Shown piece after piece: positions 21,440-33,864 of a stretch of DNA of 64,000 bases (position 1 is its first letter; the number at the start of each line of letters is the position of its first letter). Origin of the DNA: Cryptomeria japonica (lineage: Eukaryota; Streptophyta; Pinopsida; Cupressales; Cupressaceae); assembly GCF_030272615.1 (NCBI RefSeq), contig NC_081408.1:342077793-342141792 (forward strand), in the 5' to 3' direction. A program made the position numbers and the translations under genes. Below the pieces are notes generated by a model. The model was not told the origin of the DNA. It made no database searches and worked only from the letters and a program-made list of their open reading frames with translations.

Positions 21440-23843
21440 CAAAATCATTCTACCCTGAACCATAGAATCAATCAAGTGAGCCTTCTAGATCGGCTCTAAC
21501 CCGTATTGTGTCAAGTATTGCCTTGTGGTTAGATTCACAAACTTTCCATAAATTCTTGTTATGAGGTCTACCACGATACTTAATCGATTGAATATTTGTT
21601 GCAACAAGGAGGTTGGAGAAATGAAGAATATGTTTGTGTGTTTCAAAGTCCTCGAACAACCAAACATCATAATTGTTGATAGGGTATCTCCTAGTCCATG
21701 TGCATGTCATGACAACAGACCCTACTAGGTTCTCAATACTCTCTCCATCAATGACTGTGGTTGCCAATTTTGTCTTAGGCCCAATACAACAACAAAAAAG
21801 TAATTTGTTCCTTCTTCATTACTCTCTTCTGCAACAACTACATACACATGACCTACATTTTATAGAATGATAATTAATACCAAAAATTAATGTTTGATGT
21901 AACAAAATGAGCCCAAAAAATTCCTACAATTAAATTAACCAAAAAAATCACCTGGTTCCCCTAGGTTGGATATATGGTCAAAATCAACTAATGCTTCCAT
22001 CTGGTTCAACTGCAGTGCTTTGCGAATTTGATAGGTATAAATGGGAACCAATGGTCTACAAGACCATTTGTCAACCCACTCTTTTGATTCACATTCTTCC
22101 CCAAAAAAATACATACATGAAGAGCAAAAAAATACAATCTATCTATAAATTACTAGTGAACTTGCATTTGAACTTCTAAATGAGTGCATGTCACTCGATC
22201 CTACAAATGTACAACAATTTGGATAGTTTTCAATGTCAGATTCAGTGATCAACTAAAAATATCTATGAACCATTGACGTACCTGCGTTACTTGATCCTAT
22301 TGTAGAGTTACACCATCACACGATTGTTAATGCATTTTTCAACTCAACACCACCTTTATACTTCAATCTTCTCTAGCTAGGGCTCTTTTTACACATGCTC
22401 CATCACCATCGTACTCTCCCTTTCCATGTCCAACCTTAGTGAAATTCCAAAAATGTTGTACACCACTTGTCACATGCATCCTAGTCAACCAATAGAACAT
22501 CCTTGCATTCTTGAATTGTGAGGTGCAATTATTTGACCATATTATGTGTTGGTTGTATCATATGTTCATTTACCTTAGAATATCATAGAAAAATTTAAAG
22601 CATCCTTGCACAAACTCTAATGAATGTGTACGATCTTCACGTATATAGAAGTGATACTCTCTTACAACCTTTCTATCCTTCTATGTGTTATCATCTGCAT
22701 GCATGAATGCTATGTGTGCAAAAATAGAAACTTGTATAGAATGGTAATACATATATTCCACTTCATTTTGAGGTTTTAGTGTATAATTTTTAGCAAAATC
22801 AATGATAGAGACAATGGTACCAAGAGAAAATGTGTCCTTACATAACTCAAATTTCTCATCTAACCACCGAGCTCTATGTGTATGCATTATGTACTCATAA
22901 ACTATTTTCTCTTAAAATATTCTCATAAATTCAGCTACACATATCATTTTCACTAACTTGCATCTCTTCAATTTTTTTCCATCTTTAACCCCATACATCA
23001 TTGTCTTGTACTTTCTAAAAGAAACTAGTTTCTTACCAATTTCAGGTGTGCTACCCAAATGTAGACATCATGACAAATGCTACAAACCATCACATGTAGC
23101 ACAAGAACCTTTCAAACACATCATCTTATAATAAATGTAACCATCATCTCTTTTACATAGCACACTTGAAATAAATTCTCTTGGTGACTTAGGAGGTGAT
23201 TGTATATTGCATTCCTACAAAACATCGTTAGTATGCAAAGTACAACATATATGACAATAAATATCATAGTGCATGGAAAATTCAATATGCATCATACAAC
23301 AACACGTGGTGCATACATGATTAATCTTAACAAAAAAAGATTTTATCATTTCAAAAAATCTTTGACTAATTCTTATTTGTGGAAACTTTTGAAGGAATCT
23401 TTCATAAAATTTTGTTTGAGTCATATCCAGATAGTGTTTGGCATGTGGCTAGCGATTTCAAGATCTAATTCACCTTCTAACAACATCTCTTTGGTTAGGT
23501 GAGACCCTTGTGTTTTCATGCCAAAAATTTTCAATTAATGTTTTTAGTGCATCAACAACAACCTTGTCTTTGCATGGTAGTCTACCCGAGAACACCCAAA
23601 GAGAATTATTGTTAGGATCCTCTATTTTCTCTTGCCTCTCTAATGCTTTACATAATGTTGTTCTACATATGTTTAATGACTTGTTTTTCTTATCAAATGA
23701 TCTTTTTTTATTTTCTTGTTCATTATGGTGATGTGATAACACATCTAGTAACATTAAAATCTTTAGTACGTGATTTTGAACCAATAGCTTGATATGCATC
23801 AAATAGATTTCTCACAATAGTTCTTTCACTATTACTTTCAGAT
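21440..23843 (-). pseudogene. DDE-type transposase-like gene, middle and C-terminal part
   Basis: Decoded on the minus strand. 23802-23470 has LIENFWHENTRVSPNQRDVVRR. 23424-23215 has ISQRFFEMIKSFFV and TCCCMMHIEF. 22887-22681 has FELCKDTFSLGTIVSIIDFAKNY, then YYHSIQVSIFAHIAF. Near 22670-22590 is REYHFYIREDRTHSLEFVQGCF. Near 22550-22430 is WSNNCTSQFKNARMFYWLTRMH, then HGKGEYDGDGACVKRAL. These blocks follow the order of a protein family I recall from plants and other eukaryotes with DFAENY and SDG-GQFKN motifs, where the Asp residues look like part of a DDE-type catalytic core. Here the second Asp is Asn (WSNN) and there are many stops and frame changes, so it is dead. The family has no name I can give with confidence. 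Confidence 0.6.
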
Positions 23844-23848
23844 GATCT

Positions 23849-24566
23849 TGTAAGGAAACTTGCAACCAACCATATGACAATTTCCACATAACCCAATTGA
23901 GATCTTAATTAAATCAACACGTAGAATCCACATTCAAAGAATAGACAACATACCCATGAAAAAGTGACACAAGATATATCCTGGGAAAACCCTCACGAGG
24001 GAAAAAACCATCCTCTAAAAGCATCATCCACCGTGTATTATCAGCAATGCATCCATTACAATACAACTATGAAAAGCCTTCGAAAACCAAGCCATAACCA
24101 AGAACTCCATGTGACCAAGCATGAATCCACATATCCCATGACATGCTTCCTCCTTCACAAATGCTAAGTTGGCTAACCCAAAAAACTGCCCTTGTGGTTT
24201 CTTTTATAAACACAAGCTCCCACAAAACCACTAAATGGTATTACATCAAAACCATGTGATAATTAAATATAATATTTCTCCTACCTACCCTTGACCCACA
24301 TTTAATATTGGGTACTTCATCATAATTATATTCCTCAGTATTAAATAGATACAATATAATAATACCAATGTGTCAATACAACTAATCAAGTTGTTACAAG
24401 AATATTCCAAGGGAATCTCTACATGTTGCACGTCCATCTAGGTGCTCTTAGGTGCAAGTATACAAAATGATATTACAATATAATTCCATGTCCACCTTAC
24501 ACAATAATAAAATAATATAACAATGAAATATTATTATGCAAGGTGTACAACACCATTTTCCTAGGA
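23849..24566 (-). repeat. LARD 3' LTR
   Basis: 718 bp, starting TGTAAGGAAACTTGCA on the plus strand. Its inner end reads CCTAGGA where the partner has CCCAACA, so the element-strand start TGTTGG has decayed here. The LTRs differ by scattered substitutions. Confidence 0.85.
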
Positions 24567-24577
24567 TTCTCCCACTT
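24567..24577 (-). promoter_or_regulatory. Polypurine tract of the LARD
   Basis: The minus strand reads AAGTGGGAGAA directly before the 3' LTR, very close to the tract AAGTGGGAGATT of copia C. Confidence 0.75.
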
Positions 24578-27500
24578 GTTGTATGCATTGCATAAGGGCC
24601 AAGAAGTAATATGCCACACAAAAAAGAGATTGATGTCTCCATGCACATATACCATCATGGAATCCAAGTGCTCCACCAAGATACTTGCAACAAGAAACAA
24701 AGTGACCAACATCTCATACATGAATTCTCCCACCCTCCATCATGCCACTGCCACTGAACATGAAAAGGCCATCCAAAGAGAAATCCACACAATTTGTTGC
24801 AACAAATGGTAAGTCCTATACCAACTAATATCCGAACACAAACACTAATCCAAAGGTTTTGAATGCAAAGGTAGTTGATTACATAGCTGAAATAACACCC
24901 ACAACAAGTGCTAACACATCAACTATACATGAATCCAAGGCATACAAACAAGTGAATACCATCTCATCAACATATGCAACTTGTAACATGCAACCATAAA
25001 CCCCAAATGCAATACATGCCACGTATGTACAACAAGGAACTCCCATTGCATAGGTATTGTCAATATAAAAAATGAATCCACTAATAGAATGTCATAGATG
25101 TGTAAACATGTAGTATCAATAACATCCACGTCAATATGAAAATCATGTAAACCGATAACTTGAAAGTAACACTCTCACACCATGTTTCAAACATTCTCCC
25201 ATGTTCTCCACACCAACAAAAGAAAGAGATAAAGGAACCACCATGTCATCTCCCACATGATAAAACATGAACATAAAACTAGTGAACACATAGCTCCAAC
25301 CAATGTAATATGAATACGAACATCTAGAAAGATAACCAAAACAAAGAGAGAAATAGTGCAAATCAAAACCTGTAGCATGTCCTTCTACACACACCTCTAA
25401 ATGCCAATTGTGTCAAGTATGATCTCCTCCATAAAACCCCAAATGAGAATAGCATAAAAACACCCAAAAACTTGTTTAGTCCCTTGGACTAAACAAACAT
25501 ATATAACATGTAATCAATATGGATGTAAGCCTCTCATAACCAAGAAGATTAAACTAAATATCCATTCCCAAGCCTAGGGAATACACCCAATAAAACATCT
25601 CCCAAACTAATATCAATTACTTCCACCATCATAATAATAACTCAAATGCAAAAGGAGATAACCAATGACATATGTCTCTCAAATTGAATCATCCAGAACT
25701 AACCATCTATCCATAGCTTAAGATCCATATCTATGAAATATAAGCATAAACATAATGCACCTGAAAGGAAACAATGGGAAATACCTCTCAAGTAGTAAAC
25801 CACCAAGTAGAACAAGAGTGGGAATGAGAATGCTCACCAAGCTATCCAAGTCATCATGAATCACACTAAGAACAATCTCCTCTCAATTCATAAACCAGGT
25901 GAATGTTCCTCAGAATTTCAACTGAAACAACAACCTGCCTCAACACATGCATCTAATCACAAAAGACTACTAGCATCACCAACATCCTCCAAGTATCCAT
26001 GAGTACCTATAAGTGATCAATCCATGCCAAACTGCAAATGCAACCCAACAATATCATAAATTATCAAGAAAACGATCATGTACCCAATACAAAGAGAATA
26101 ATCCAAGATCAATGTCAAAGCTCCAATGGCCAAATCAGGAACATAAACATGACAACATGTTCTAGTCCATCTTAGAAAGATAACATGCTCCATATGAACA
26201 TATCAAATTACTATATCATGTAGAAACTCTAATTGTGCATCAAGAGTGTACCATGACATAATATAATCCATCCAAACAACAAGGATAAACATGTCAAATG
26301 AAAGCATAAAACCACATCTATACCAATAACTCCATGAGTCCTCAAGATGCAAACATCCTCAAAGAACATGAAGATAACCATCTCCTAACAATGTGCCCGC
26401 AAATGAAAGATAACCCTTCTATAGCAACAAGATCTAAGGCATCCTCCAACATCTACACACAAATAAGATCATCCACCAACCATCATGGTGAATACACATA
26501 ACTGCTAACAACTCCCACTCAGTCGTGATAGGTCGAGCTCTCCATAGCATTGTGATAAGCCATCTCCTAAATGAAGCATGTCCAGGTCTACACACATCAA
26601 CTGAAATGTCAATAATAATAAGTAAACCATGAAATCGATATCAAGAAGATACGACCACTACCAACAAACCACCAATTAGGAATAAATCCTACACCGCCAA
26701 CTCATCACCTTCAAAAGCTCCCACTGAAAGTATAATCAAATAAATAACCAAGATATCATGACATTGTGATCAAATACATGTTGCAAGTCCCAATATAACT
26801 ATCCAAGTACCATAACATCATCCATCCTCTCATCTCAAAATAACCATACCAACACACAAATGACCACATACAAGGTCAACTAATAAGTATGCACCACAAT
26901 GAATCAAACTTGGTGGATATAGATAGTCCACATATGAGTCGTCCCACTACAAGTGAATGGGTAGCTAATCCACAAATTTCATAACTCAAGATCCAATCAC
27001 TGAACATGCAAACTCATCATCACATTAGTAAACTGCAAACTGAGATATCAAAGATAATTATCCATGTAGACAACCATGACTCAAACACCAAATCACCATC
27101 CGATCTGATTTGCTAAACATGCCCATAAACTAGTACCATAGTCAAAGGAACTAAATAATCATCTTGAGGAGATAAGAACAACCTCCTAATACCAAACCAA
27201 ATCACCACAATCATGACTATGTCATGTCAATTCAAAACATGTACCTGCATACCCATGACACCATAATCATCAGCTACATCCAACTGTCATCCACATAAAA
27301 CTCCAAGTCTCAAACCGAGTCCAATCATGTCCTCAAACAAAGAACAACATGTAAAAATTTCCATACTTGTAAAACTGATACAATAACAACACCAAATTGA
27401 AGTACATTGAACACCCTCTCCAACGCCTATTCAAAATCGAAAAACTGATTCTGTGTGCAAAAGATATGACCAAAACTACATCAAGAAGAATATTAGGCTT

Positions 27501-28668
27501 CCAGGCTCCCAAAAAAAGTCATAAATAAAAAATCACTCAACCAAACCTATACCAAATGGTAGTTCTCAGAATCACCTCTCCAATGAGTATAAGAAGTTAA
27601 AAAATGGACTCCCGAGGTGAAAGTTATGCCAGTTGGAAGAAAATGTCCAATTTCACTATATGATGAATACATGGACTTAAAAATTAAACCAATTTTCCAA
27701 AGTCCATTTTCCAAAAATAAATTCTCCAATTGGACATCATTTAATTTAAAATATTTTTCTTGGGTGGGGCCCGCTGGTCGGACCCCACACAAATCTCCTC
27801 CTTCAAAAACAATGAGTGGCAGTTATTATTTTATTACATAAATTCAAATGCAATTTTAGAAATATTAAATACAAAACAAATTGCATTTAAATTTTATTTC
27901 TTTTAAATGGTAGTTATGGGAACTAGTGGTGGGGACCATTGTCGGTACCACCGACGATGGGAACCCCATCCACCGATGGTGGGGATTGTAGCCACCGTGC
28001 GGTGGTACCCCATCACCAATGAGGCTATCAGGGCTTATAGGGCCCGACCCTACCAGTACCCACTAGTACTAATAGGGTTTGTCCCTATCAGTACCGCAAT
28101 CTGCAGTGGGAGTATGAGGAGGGGCTTGTGACCCACCCCCCCGTCCCAAAAAAAAAAAAAATCAATTTAAATTTTTTTATTCACTTTTCAAAAAGCGCTC
28201 CCCTGACAATTTTTTTTATTTTTCAAGTATTTTTGTAGGTAAATAATTTTCAACAAGGAATATATATATTTTTAAATTTTTGCAGACTGTGACATGAAAT
28301 TTGACGGTCGTTGAGGCCTCAAAACAAAAACAAAAATTGCAATCTTTTCAACTATCACCAAAATAGGTTGAATTATATCATTTTTTGTCTCCCGGCCAAC
28401 TTGAATCCATCCATGAGGTTTGTTTTTTCCCATAGGGCCAAATATGAAATCTCACCCCCAAAACCCTCATTCAAATCATTTTTCAATGATACCCTAGATT
28501 GACCAAAATTATTCCAACCCCAAATCTGCAAACAACTCATCATAATAGCAAACCTAAATAACATAGATCTACAATAACAACCTACAAAACCATATATCTT
28601 GCCTCGTCTTTTCATTCTTTCATTCATTCATGGATTCCAACTAGGGTTATAAACACCATTAAACCAAT
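24578..28668. other. Internal non-coding region of the LARD
   Basis: About 4.1 kb, rich in A and C on the plus strand (recurring CCATG, ATCCA, AACATG). No retroviral domains in any frame. A G/C-rich island near 27760-28140 contains repeated GTACC(A/C)CC motifs and ends in a C-run and an A-run (28131-28160). The 3'-most part (27550-28680) is more complex but also non-coding. Confidence 0.7.
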
Positions 28669-28683
28669 AGCTCTGATACTACT
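28669..28683 (-). promoter_or_regulatory. Primer binding site-like sequence of the LARD
   Basis: The minus strand reads AGTAGTATCAGAGCT immediately inside the 5' LTR. GTATCAGAGC matches the initiator tRNA-Met site; the first bases are altered from TGG. Confidence 0.7.
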
Positions 28684-29402
28684 TGTAAGAAAACTTGCAG
28701 CCAACCTTATGACAATTTCCACATAACCCAATTGAGATCTTAATAATTTTCAACACATACAATCCACATGCAAGGAATAGACAACATACCCATGAAAATG
28801 TGACACAATATATATCGTGGCCAAACCCTCATGAGAGAAAAACCTAGCCTCCAAAAGCATCATCCACCATGTATTATCAACAATGCGTCCATTACAATAC
28901 AACTATGGAAAGTCTTTGAAAACCTAGCCATAACCAAGCACTCCATGTGATCAAGCATGAATCCTCACATCCCATGCCATGCTTCCTCCTTCACAAATTC
29001 TAACTTGGCTAACCCAAACAACTACCTTTGTGGTTATTTTTACAAACACAAGCTCCCACAAAACCACTAAGTGGTATTACATCAAAACCACGTGACAATT
29101 AAATATAATATTTCTCCTACCTACCCTTGACCCACATTTAATATTGGGCACTTCATCACAATTACATTCCCCAATATTAAATAGATATAATATAATAATA
29201 CCAATGTGTCAATACAACTCATCAAGTGGTTACAATAGTATTCCAAGGGAATCTCTACATGTTGCACGTCCATCTAGGTGCTCCTAGGTACAACACTACA
29301 ATATGATATTACAATATAATTCCATGTCCACCTCAAACAATAATAAAGTAATATAAAAATGAAACAGTATTATGCAAGGTGTACAATACCATTTTCCCAA
29401 CA
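28684..29402 (-). repeat. LARD 5' LTR
   Basis: 719 bp, TGTAAGAAAACTTGCAG to CCCAACA on the plus strand, so TGTTGGGAAAATGG starts the LTR on the element strand. It matches 23849-24566. Confidence 0.88.
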
Positions 29403-29407
29403 GATCT

Positions 29408-29976
29408 TAGGCCTATAATTTTCATTGTCTCTCTAAAATTCAAATTTTTAATCATTTCCACAATTAATTGGCATCTTACAGTTTGATTTAAGTTTTCAAA
29501 ATAGTTTTGCCATATTCTTTTAACCATTCTTCTACAAGTTCATTCGTTTATTTTATCGGGCATTGGCTTCAAAATATTCTCATCGATGTCGATTAGATAC
29601 TTTGGTTTCCTATGAATTATTCTAGGAGGTGTTAACATTGGTGCATTGTGTGCATTAGGTACATTCATCGCATCAAATAAAGCTGGTGTATGTTCATCAT
29701 TTAATTAATTATTCATTGTGGTCTCTTTTTCAATTGCATTAGGTTCATTTAATAAAACAAATGTTGTTGGTGCATCTTCATCGTATGTTTGATTAAATTG
29801 ATTGTGATTTCTTCTTCAATTGCATTAGGTTCATTTGGTACATCGAATTGAGATGTTGTGGATGATGTACCTTCTTGTCCCATTGTTCTTAGGTCATGTA
29901 ACTTCTTCATACGTTGCCTTTGTCTTTCCTTTTTAGCCTCTTGTTGTTCTATTGTTCCTCGCTTGTTCTTTCCCAT
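29408..29976 (-). pseudogene. DDE-type transposase-like gene, N-terminal part
   Basis: The probable start MGKNKRGTIEQQEAKKERQR is at about 29976, giving a basic, helical N-terminus, then low-complexity sequence and several stops. Closer to the insertion, a frame with KRIWQNYFENLNQTVRCQLI and EMIKNLNFRETMKIIGL reaches the GATCT repeat. On the far side of the LARD the reading resumes with SSESNSERTIVRNLFDAYQAI (about 23840-23780), which is why I treat the two parts as one gene. Confidence in the start is modest. Confidence 0.5.
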
Positions 29977-30039
29977 CATTAATAACAATTGTCCTAAATA
30001 GATCACATTACATAAATATGTAAAGAAAAACTTAAACAA

Positions 30040-30430
30040 TCAAATAACCATAAAATTGAGTATTATTATTATTTTTAAAAATCAAAACTATTAAACAATC
30101 ACAATAACATTGACCAAACTAATTAGAACAACAATTCAATCATTTGAAATCATGCAAAACAAAAATTTCACTTACTTCCACATATAAAATTGTCACATAA
30201 TCGCAGTATTAGTTGCAGTGGGGCCTTCAACGACTTCAAAAACTCCTTTTGAGGTCATTGAGGCCATTGGGAAACTAAGAGTATGCCCAAAAAATGTGTA
30301 TGGGCTATGTTTAGTTAACCTGTATGCGCTATTACTCCCTAAAAATGTCCAACAGGCCAACATTCATATTTCCCATACCCCATACGCACTTTTGCCTATC
30401 AAAACTTTGTACGCGTTACTTATAGTAAAG
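30040..30430. other. Spacer with minisatellite-like fragments
   Basis: No gene. Positions 30300-30425 contain CCTGTATGCGCT, CCCATACGCACTTTTG and AAAACTTTGTACGCG. These resemble the repeat units at 42428-42545, which border another GA-rich block. Confidence 0.4.
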
Positions 30431-30463
30431 AAAAGGTGAAGGAAAAGGGGAGAGAGAGAAAGC

Positions 30464-30495
<32 letters not shown>

Positions 30496-30610
30496 CAAAG
30501 AGAAATAGAGTTGGGGAGGGAGGGAGGGAGGGAGAGGGAGAGAGAGAGGGGATATAAAAGGGAGGAAGAGATAAAGAGAGAGGTAGAGAGAGAGAGAGAG
30601 AGGGAGAGAA

Positions 30611-30643
<33 letters not shown>

Positions 30644-30729
30644 GAAAGAAAGAGAGAGAGAGAGGGCAAAGAGAAATAGAGTTGGGGAGGGAGAGGGAGA
30701 GAGAGGGGATAGAAAAGGGAGGGAGGGAT

Positions 30730-30767
<38 letters not shown>

Positions 30768-31101
30768 GGATAGAAAGGGAGAGGGAGAGGGAGGGAGAGG
30801 GAGGCAGAGGGAGAGGGAGGGAGAGGGAGGGAGAGGGGGAGAGGGAGAGAAAGGGAGGGAGGGAGATGGGGGAGAGGATGGGAGAGAGGATGGGAAAGGA
30901 AGGGAGATAGAGGGGGGAGGGAAAGAGAAATAATGAGAAGGGAGGGAGAGAGAGAGAGAGAGATAGTGAGAGGGAGGGAGAGGGAGAGGGTGAGGGGGAG
31001 AGGGTGAGGGAGAGAGGATGGAAAAGGGAAGGAGGAAGAGGGGGAGAGAGAGAGAGAGATTGGGGGGGAGAGAGAGAGAGAGAGAGAGGGAGGGATTGGA
31101 A

Positions 31102-31149
<48 letters not shown>

Positions 31150-31150
31150 G
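30431..31150. repeat. 720-bp purine-only tract (GA)n/(GGGA)n
   Basis: Almost pure A/G on the plus strand: GA dinucleotide runs mixed with GGGA and GGGAGA units and a few ATA/T interruptions. Segments such as GCAAAGAGAAATAGAGTTGG recur (30494 and 30665), so the tract grew by block duplication as well as by slippage. The long Arg/Glu and Ser/Leu frames here are artefacts. Confidence 0.95.
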
Positions 31151-32100
31151 GAAATTTATGTGGAGGTATCTGGTCCTAAACACTTCCTTGGATAAGAATC
31201 CTAATAGGTTTACTCAAAACCTTTCAATTCCCTTGTCTTTTACTCCTCATAAGCATGCCAACCCACTCGAACTTGGATTTTGGTTCTCACAACTCTCTCA
31301 ACCATTCTAAAGGTCTTGAAACACTTATTATATCTCAACTCAACACCCCAAACTTGCCTTTTATGGAGTTTTGACTCCTAACACCAAACTGCCCTTTCTA
31401 GGCTTCAATCCTACTAGCCCTTCCAATCGGGTAATTGGAACCTAACTCAAAAAAATTCCGAAACACTTAACCAAAAAATTACATTTACTGATACCATTTT
31501 GGTATTACAATAACATATGTCAAAATCAGATATGACTCCTTTGGACAAATTGTACATACCAGTACCTTGCAACTTTCCAACTAGGCCCAATTATCCCACT
31601 TTTCCAAAGCAACTACCAACTTGTAAACTCCCCTCAATTAAAAACCTTGAAATCATCTTAATAAATATCTCCAAACATCATATTTTCTAGGTTTCATGAG
31701 GTTCCATGCCAATCTAACTAGCCAAACACTTAACCCTTGTTTTTAGGAACCCACACCTAGAGTTTTCACAAACTCACACTTCCAAACACTCTGAGACCCA
31801 ACAAAGGATTCAACACCTTCTATCCAACCTGCATACACATAATCCACCAAAAAATATCACCCTTATTAAATGAAATCCTTCAGACCTTCACATGGCATTG
31901 GTTACTCACTAAGTCAACTTGTGACTCTCCACCCATAAGGCATTCTCCTTACATGTTCATGATCTTCCCTGCATTCTAAACAATAAAAACATGTATAATA
32001 CACATTGTAGACTCATCCTACAAGTTACAGAAGTTACATAAAGTAGGATGAGTGAATTTCACATTTTTGACTCTCAAAACCCTTCAAAACTATTGCCTAC
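31151..32100. other. Non-coding sequence, left flank of the LINE
   Basis: AC-rich sequence with no reading frame of note. It continues at 40133 after the LINE. Its nature is unknown; a decayed LTR element is possible. Confidence 0.4.
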
Positions 32101-32155
32101 AACAATGTTTAGGACAATACAAATTCTATGGCGGAAGCGGGAGCAAAGGGCGGTA

Positions 32156-33862
32156 ATGGGCGAACTGGCGGAAGCGGGAGCAACTGGCGGTAATGGCCAG
32201 ATCAAAGATGTTGATCCCATAGGTGATAAGGATAAGCCTTTGAACATCTTGGAGGCTATTGTTAACTTACAACCTGATGGTACTTTGTCAAAGGAGATAG
32301 CAGGTTCATCTAGGCTTCTGGGGGAAGGGTCCAATGGGAGGCCCATTCCATGTGATGACTCTGTTGATAGCGGAAGGGAAAAAAAGAAATGGTCATCCCT
32401 TTTTGGAACTAGACCTACTAGTAAATCCTCCCTACCTCTTGTTAAGAATATTTTTGACCCTTCTGGTGGTAAGTTCTCTATCTCTATCCCTGACCAGATT
32501 CTGGACCATAATATCAATAGTATGTTGAACTCCTTGGTAGGGAAATTTATGGGTTCGCGTCCTAATATTGAAGTTGTAAGGGTTTTTGTTAAATGAAAAT
32601 GGGTCCTCAAGGGAAATGTTGAAGTATCAGCTTTACCTAAAGGCCTTTTGTCTTTTTCATTTTCATGTGAAGAAGATAAGGTTAAGATTCTATGCGGGAG
32701 CCCCTGGATGGTAGGAAAGACAACTTTGGTCCTTAGAAAATGGCATCCGAACCTAAACATGAACGATTCTCTCCTATCGTAAGTTCCAGTCTAGATAAAG
32801 CTACCAAGATTGCCTCTTGAATATTGGGCAGAAATTATTTTCTCTGGAATAGCAAGCTCCTTTGGCGAGTTGCTCTCAATAGACCCAGTCACTACTTCAA
32901 AAAGAAGACTAACTCATGCAAGGTTTTGTGTAGGAGTAGCCCCTAAAGCCGATATGCCGGAACAAATAGATCTAGTTTCAAAGATGGGAACTTGGAAACA
33001 ACTCATCGAATATGAATCTATCCCTTTTGCATGCTTCCACTGTAAAAAAGTAGATCATTGGGCAAAATCTTGCCCAAACAAGCCAAAGGTGAAACCTAAG
33101 CAACCTAAACCCCAGATGGAAAATCAAAAGGTGCCAAAGAAAATGGTGCGGCAAGTTAAAAATCCAGAGAATAAGGAAGAAAATTCCAATCACTTTAATC
33201 CTTTGGGGGAAAAGAAGGAAGTCACCTCAAATTCTATCTCTAGTCCCTCAACCCAGGAAGTAGTGAGAAATGAATCAACCAAAGTCAGCCTCATGGGTAG
33301 AACTCACAAAAAGGAAATGAAAGATCAGAATGATCCTTCAAATGAGATAATTGAAGTGGTTGCTAACACTTATGAAGGTAAGGAACTAGAAAAAAAAGAT
33401 TACCAACCTGAGGAAGGAGAGATCCCTAACCCCCAAGAAGAAAGGACTGATTCTTCTCTAACCACTCCAAGATTTGAAATTCAAGAAGCCCAAAAATGTG
33501 CAATTTTGGTTATGAACCTCTTAGACTCAGAACAGAGCTCAAGAATAGTGAACAATGTTTCTATTGATTCCACAACTCCTAACTAGGGCAATGAAGAAGA
33601 AATCTTAAAAATTCTCAACAACATGGAAGTGGCTCTTGTGATAGAAACTGAATGGAAGCAACCAAAATACAGGAATAAGAAAGGATCTACTCCCTTGATG
33701 TCTCTACTAAGGAAATCTTGTAGAATAGCTCAAGTTGATGTGGGGTATATTTCCTCTTCCCCAGGATGGCCCTCTAACCACAAAGTCAGAGACAAGGATG
33801 CTAGCAAGAACATTGCAGATGGAACCCAAAAGACTCTCAAGGAGTTGGGAATTGGTAAGTAG
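32156..33862 (+). pseudogene. LINE ORF1, gag-like RNA-binding protein
   Basis: One frame from ATG 32156 (MGELAEAGATGG) to TAG 33860, with three internal stops: TGA 32594, TAA 32780 and TAG 33584. No frameshift is needed. The central region (VPVWIKLPRLPLEYWAE, ISFGIAS-like segment, LTHARFCVGV) has the pattern of the plant ORF1/DUF4283 type. A CCHC zinc knuckle CFHCKKVDHWAKSCP lies near 33040. The C-terminal half is charged and low in complexity. About 568 codons in total. An earlier Met at 32048 lies outside the element and is not the start. Confidence 0.75.
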
Positions 33863-33864
33863 CT

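Larger units (their letters stand above)
23849..29402 (-). mobile_element. Large non-coding LTR retrotransposon derivative (LARD-like), complete
   Basis: 5,554 bp with LTRs at 23849-24566 and 28684-29402, TSD GATCT (23844-23848 and 29403-29407), a primer site-like sequence next to the right LTR and a polypurine tract next to the left LTR. This gives minus orientation. The 4.1-kb internal region has no gag or pol domain and no frame longer than about 100 codons. It would need proteins from another element to move. It lies inside the transposase-like pseudogene: coding similarity stops at the TSD on one side and resumes on the other. Confidence 0.88.

Noticed and set aside
24448-25394. Overlapping 60-89 aa frames with Met/His/Tyr-rich products
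   Set aside because: They fall in the LTR and internal region of the non-coding element; no retroviral or host motif in any of them.
30416-31183. Long Ser/Leu/Pro-rich frame on the minus strand and Arg/Glu-rich frames on the plus strand
   Set aside because: They are translations of the GA/GGGA repeat; absence of stops follows from base composition, with no gene signals.
32074-32760. 228-aa minus-strand frame
   Set aside because: Antisense to LINE ORF1, where the plus strand shows the ORF1 pattern and the same frame continues to the zinc knuckle.
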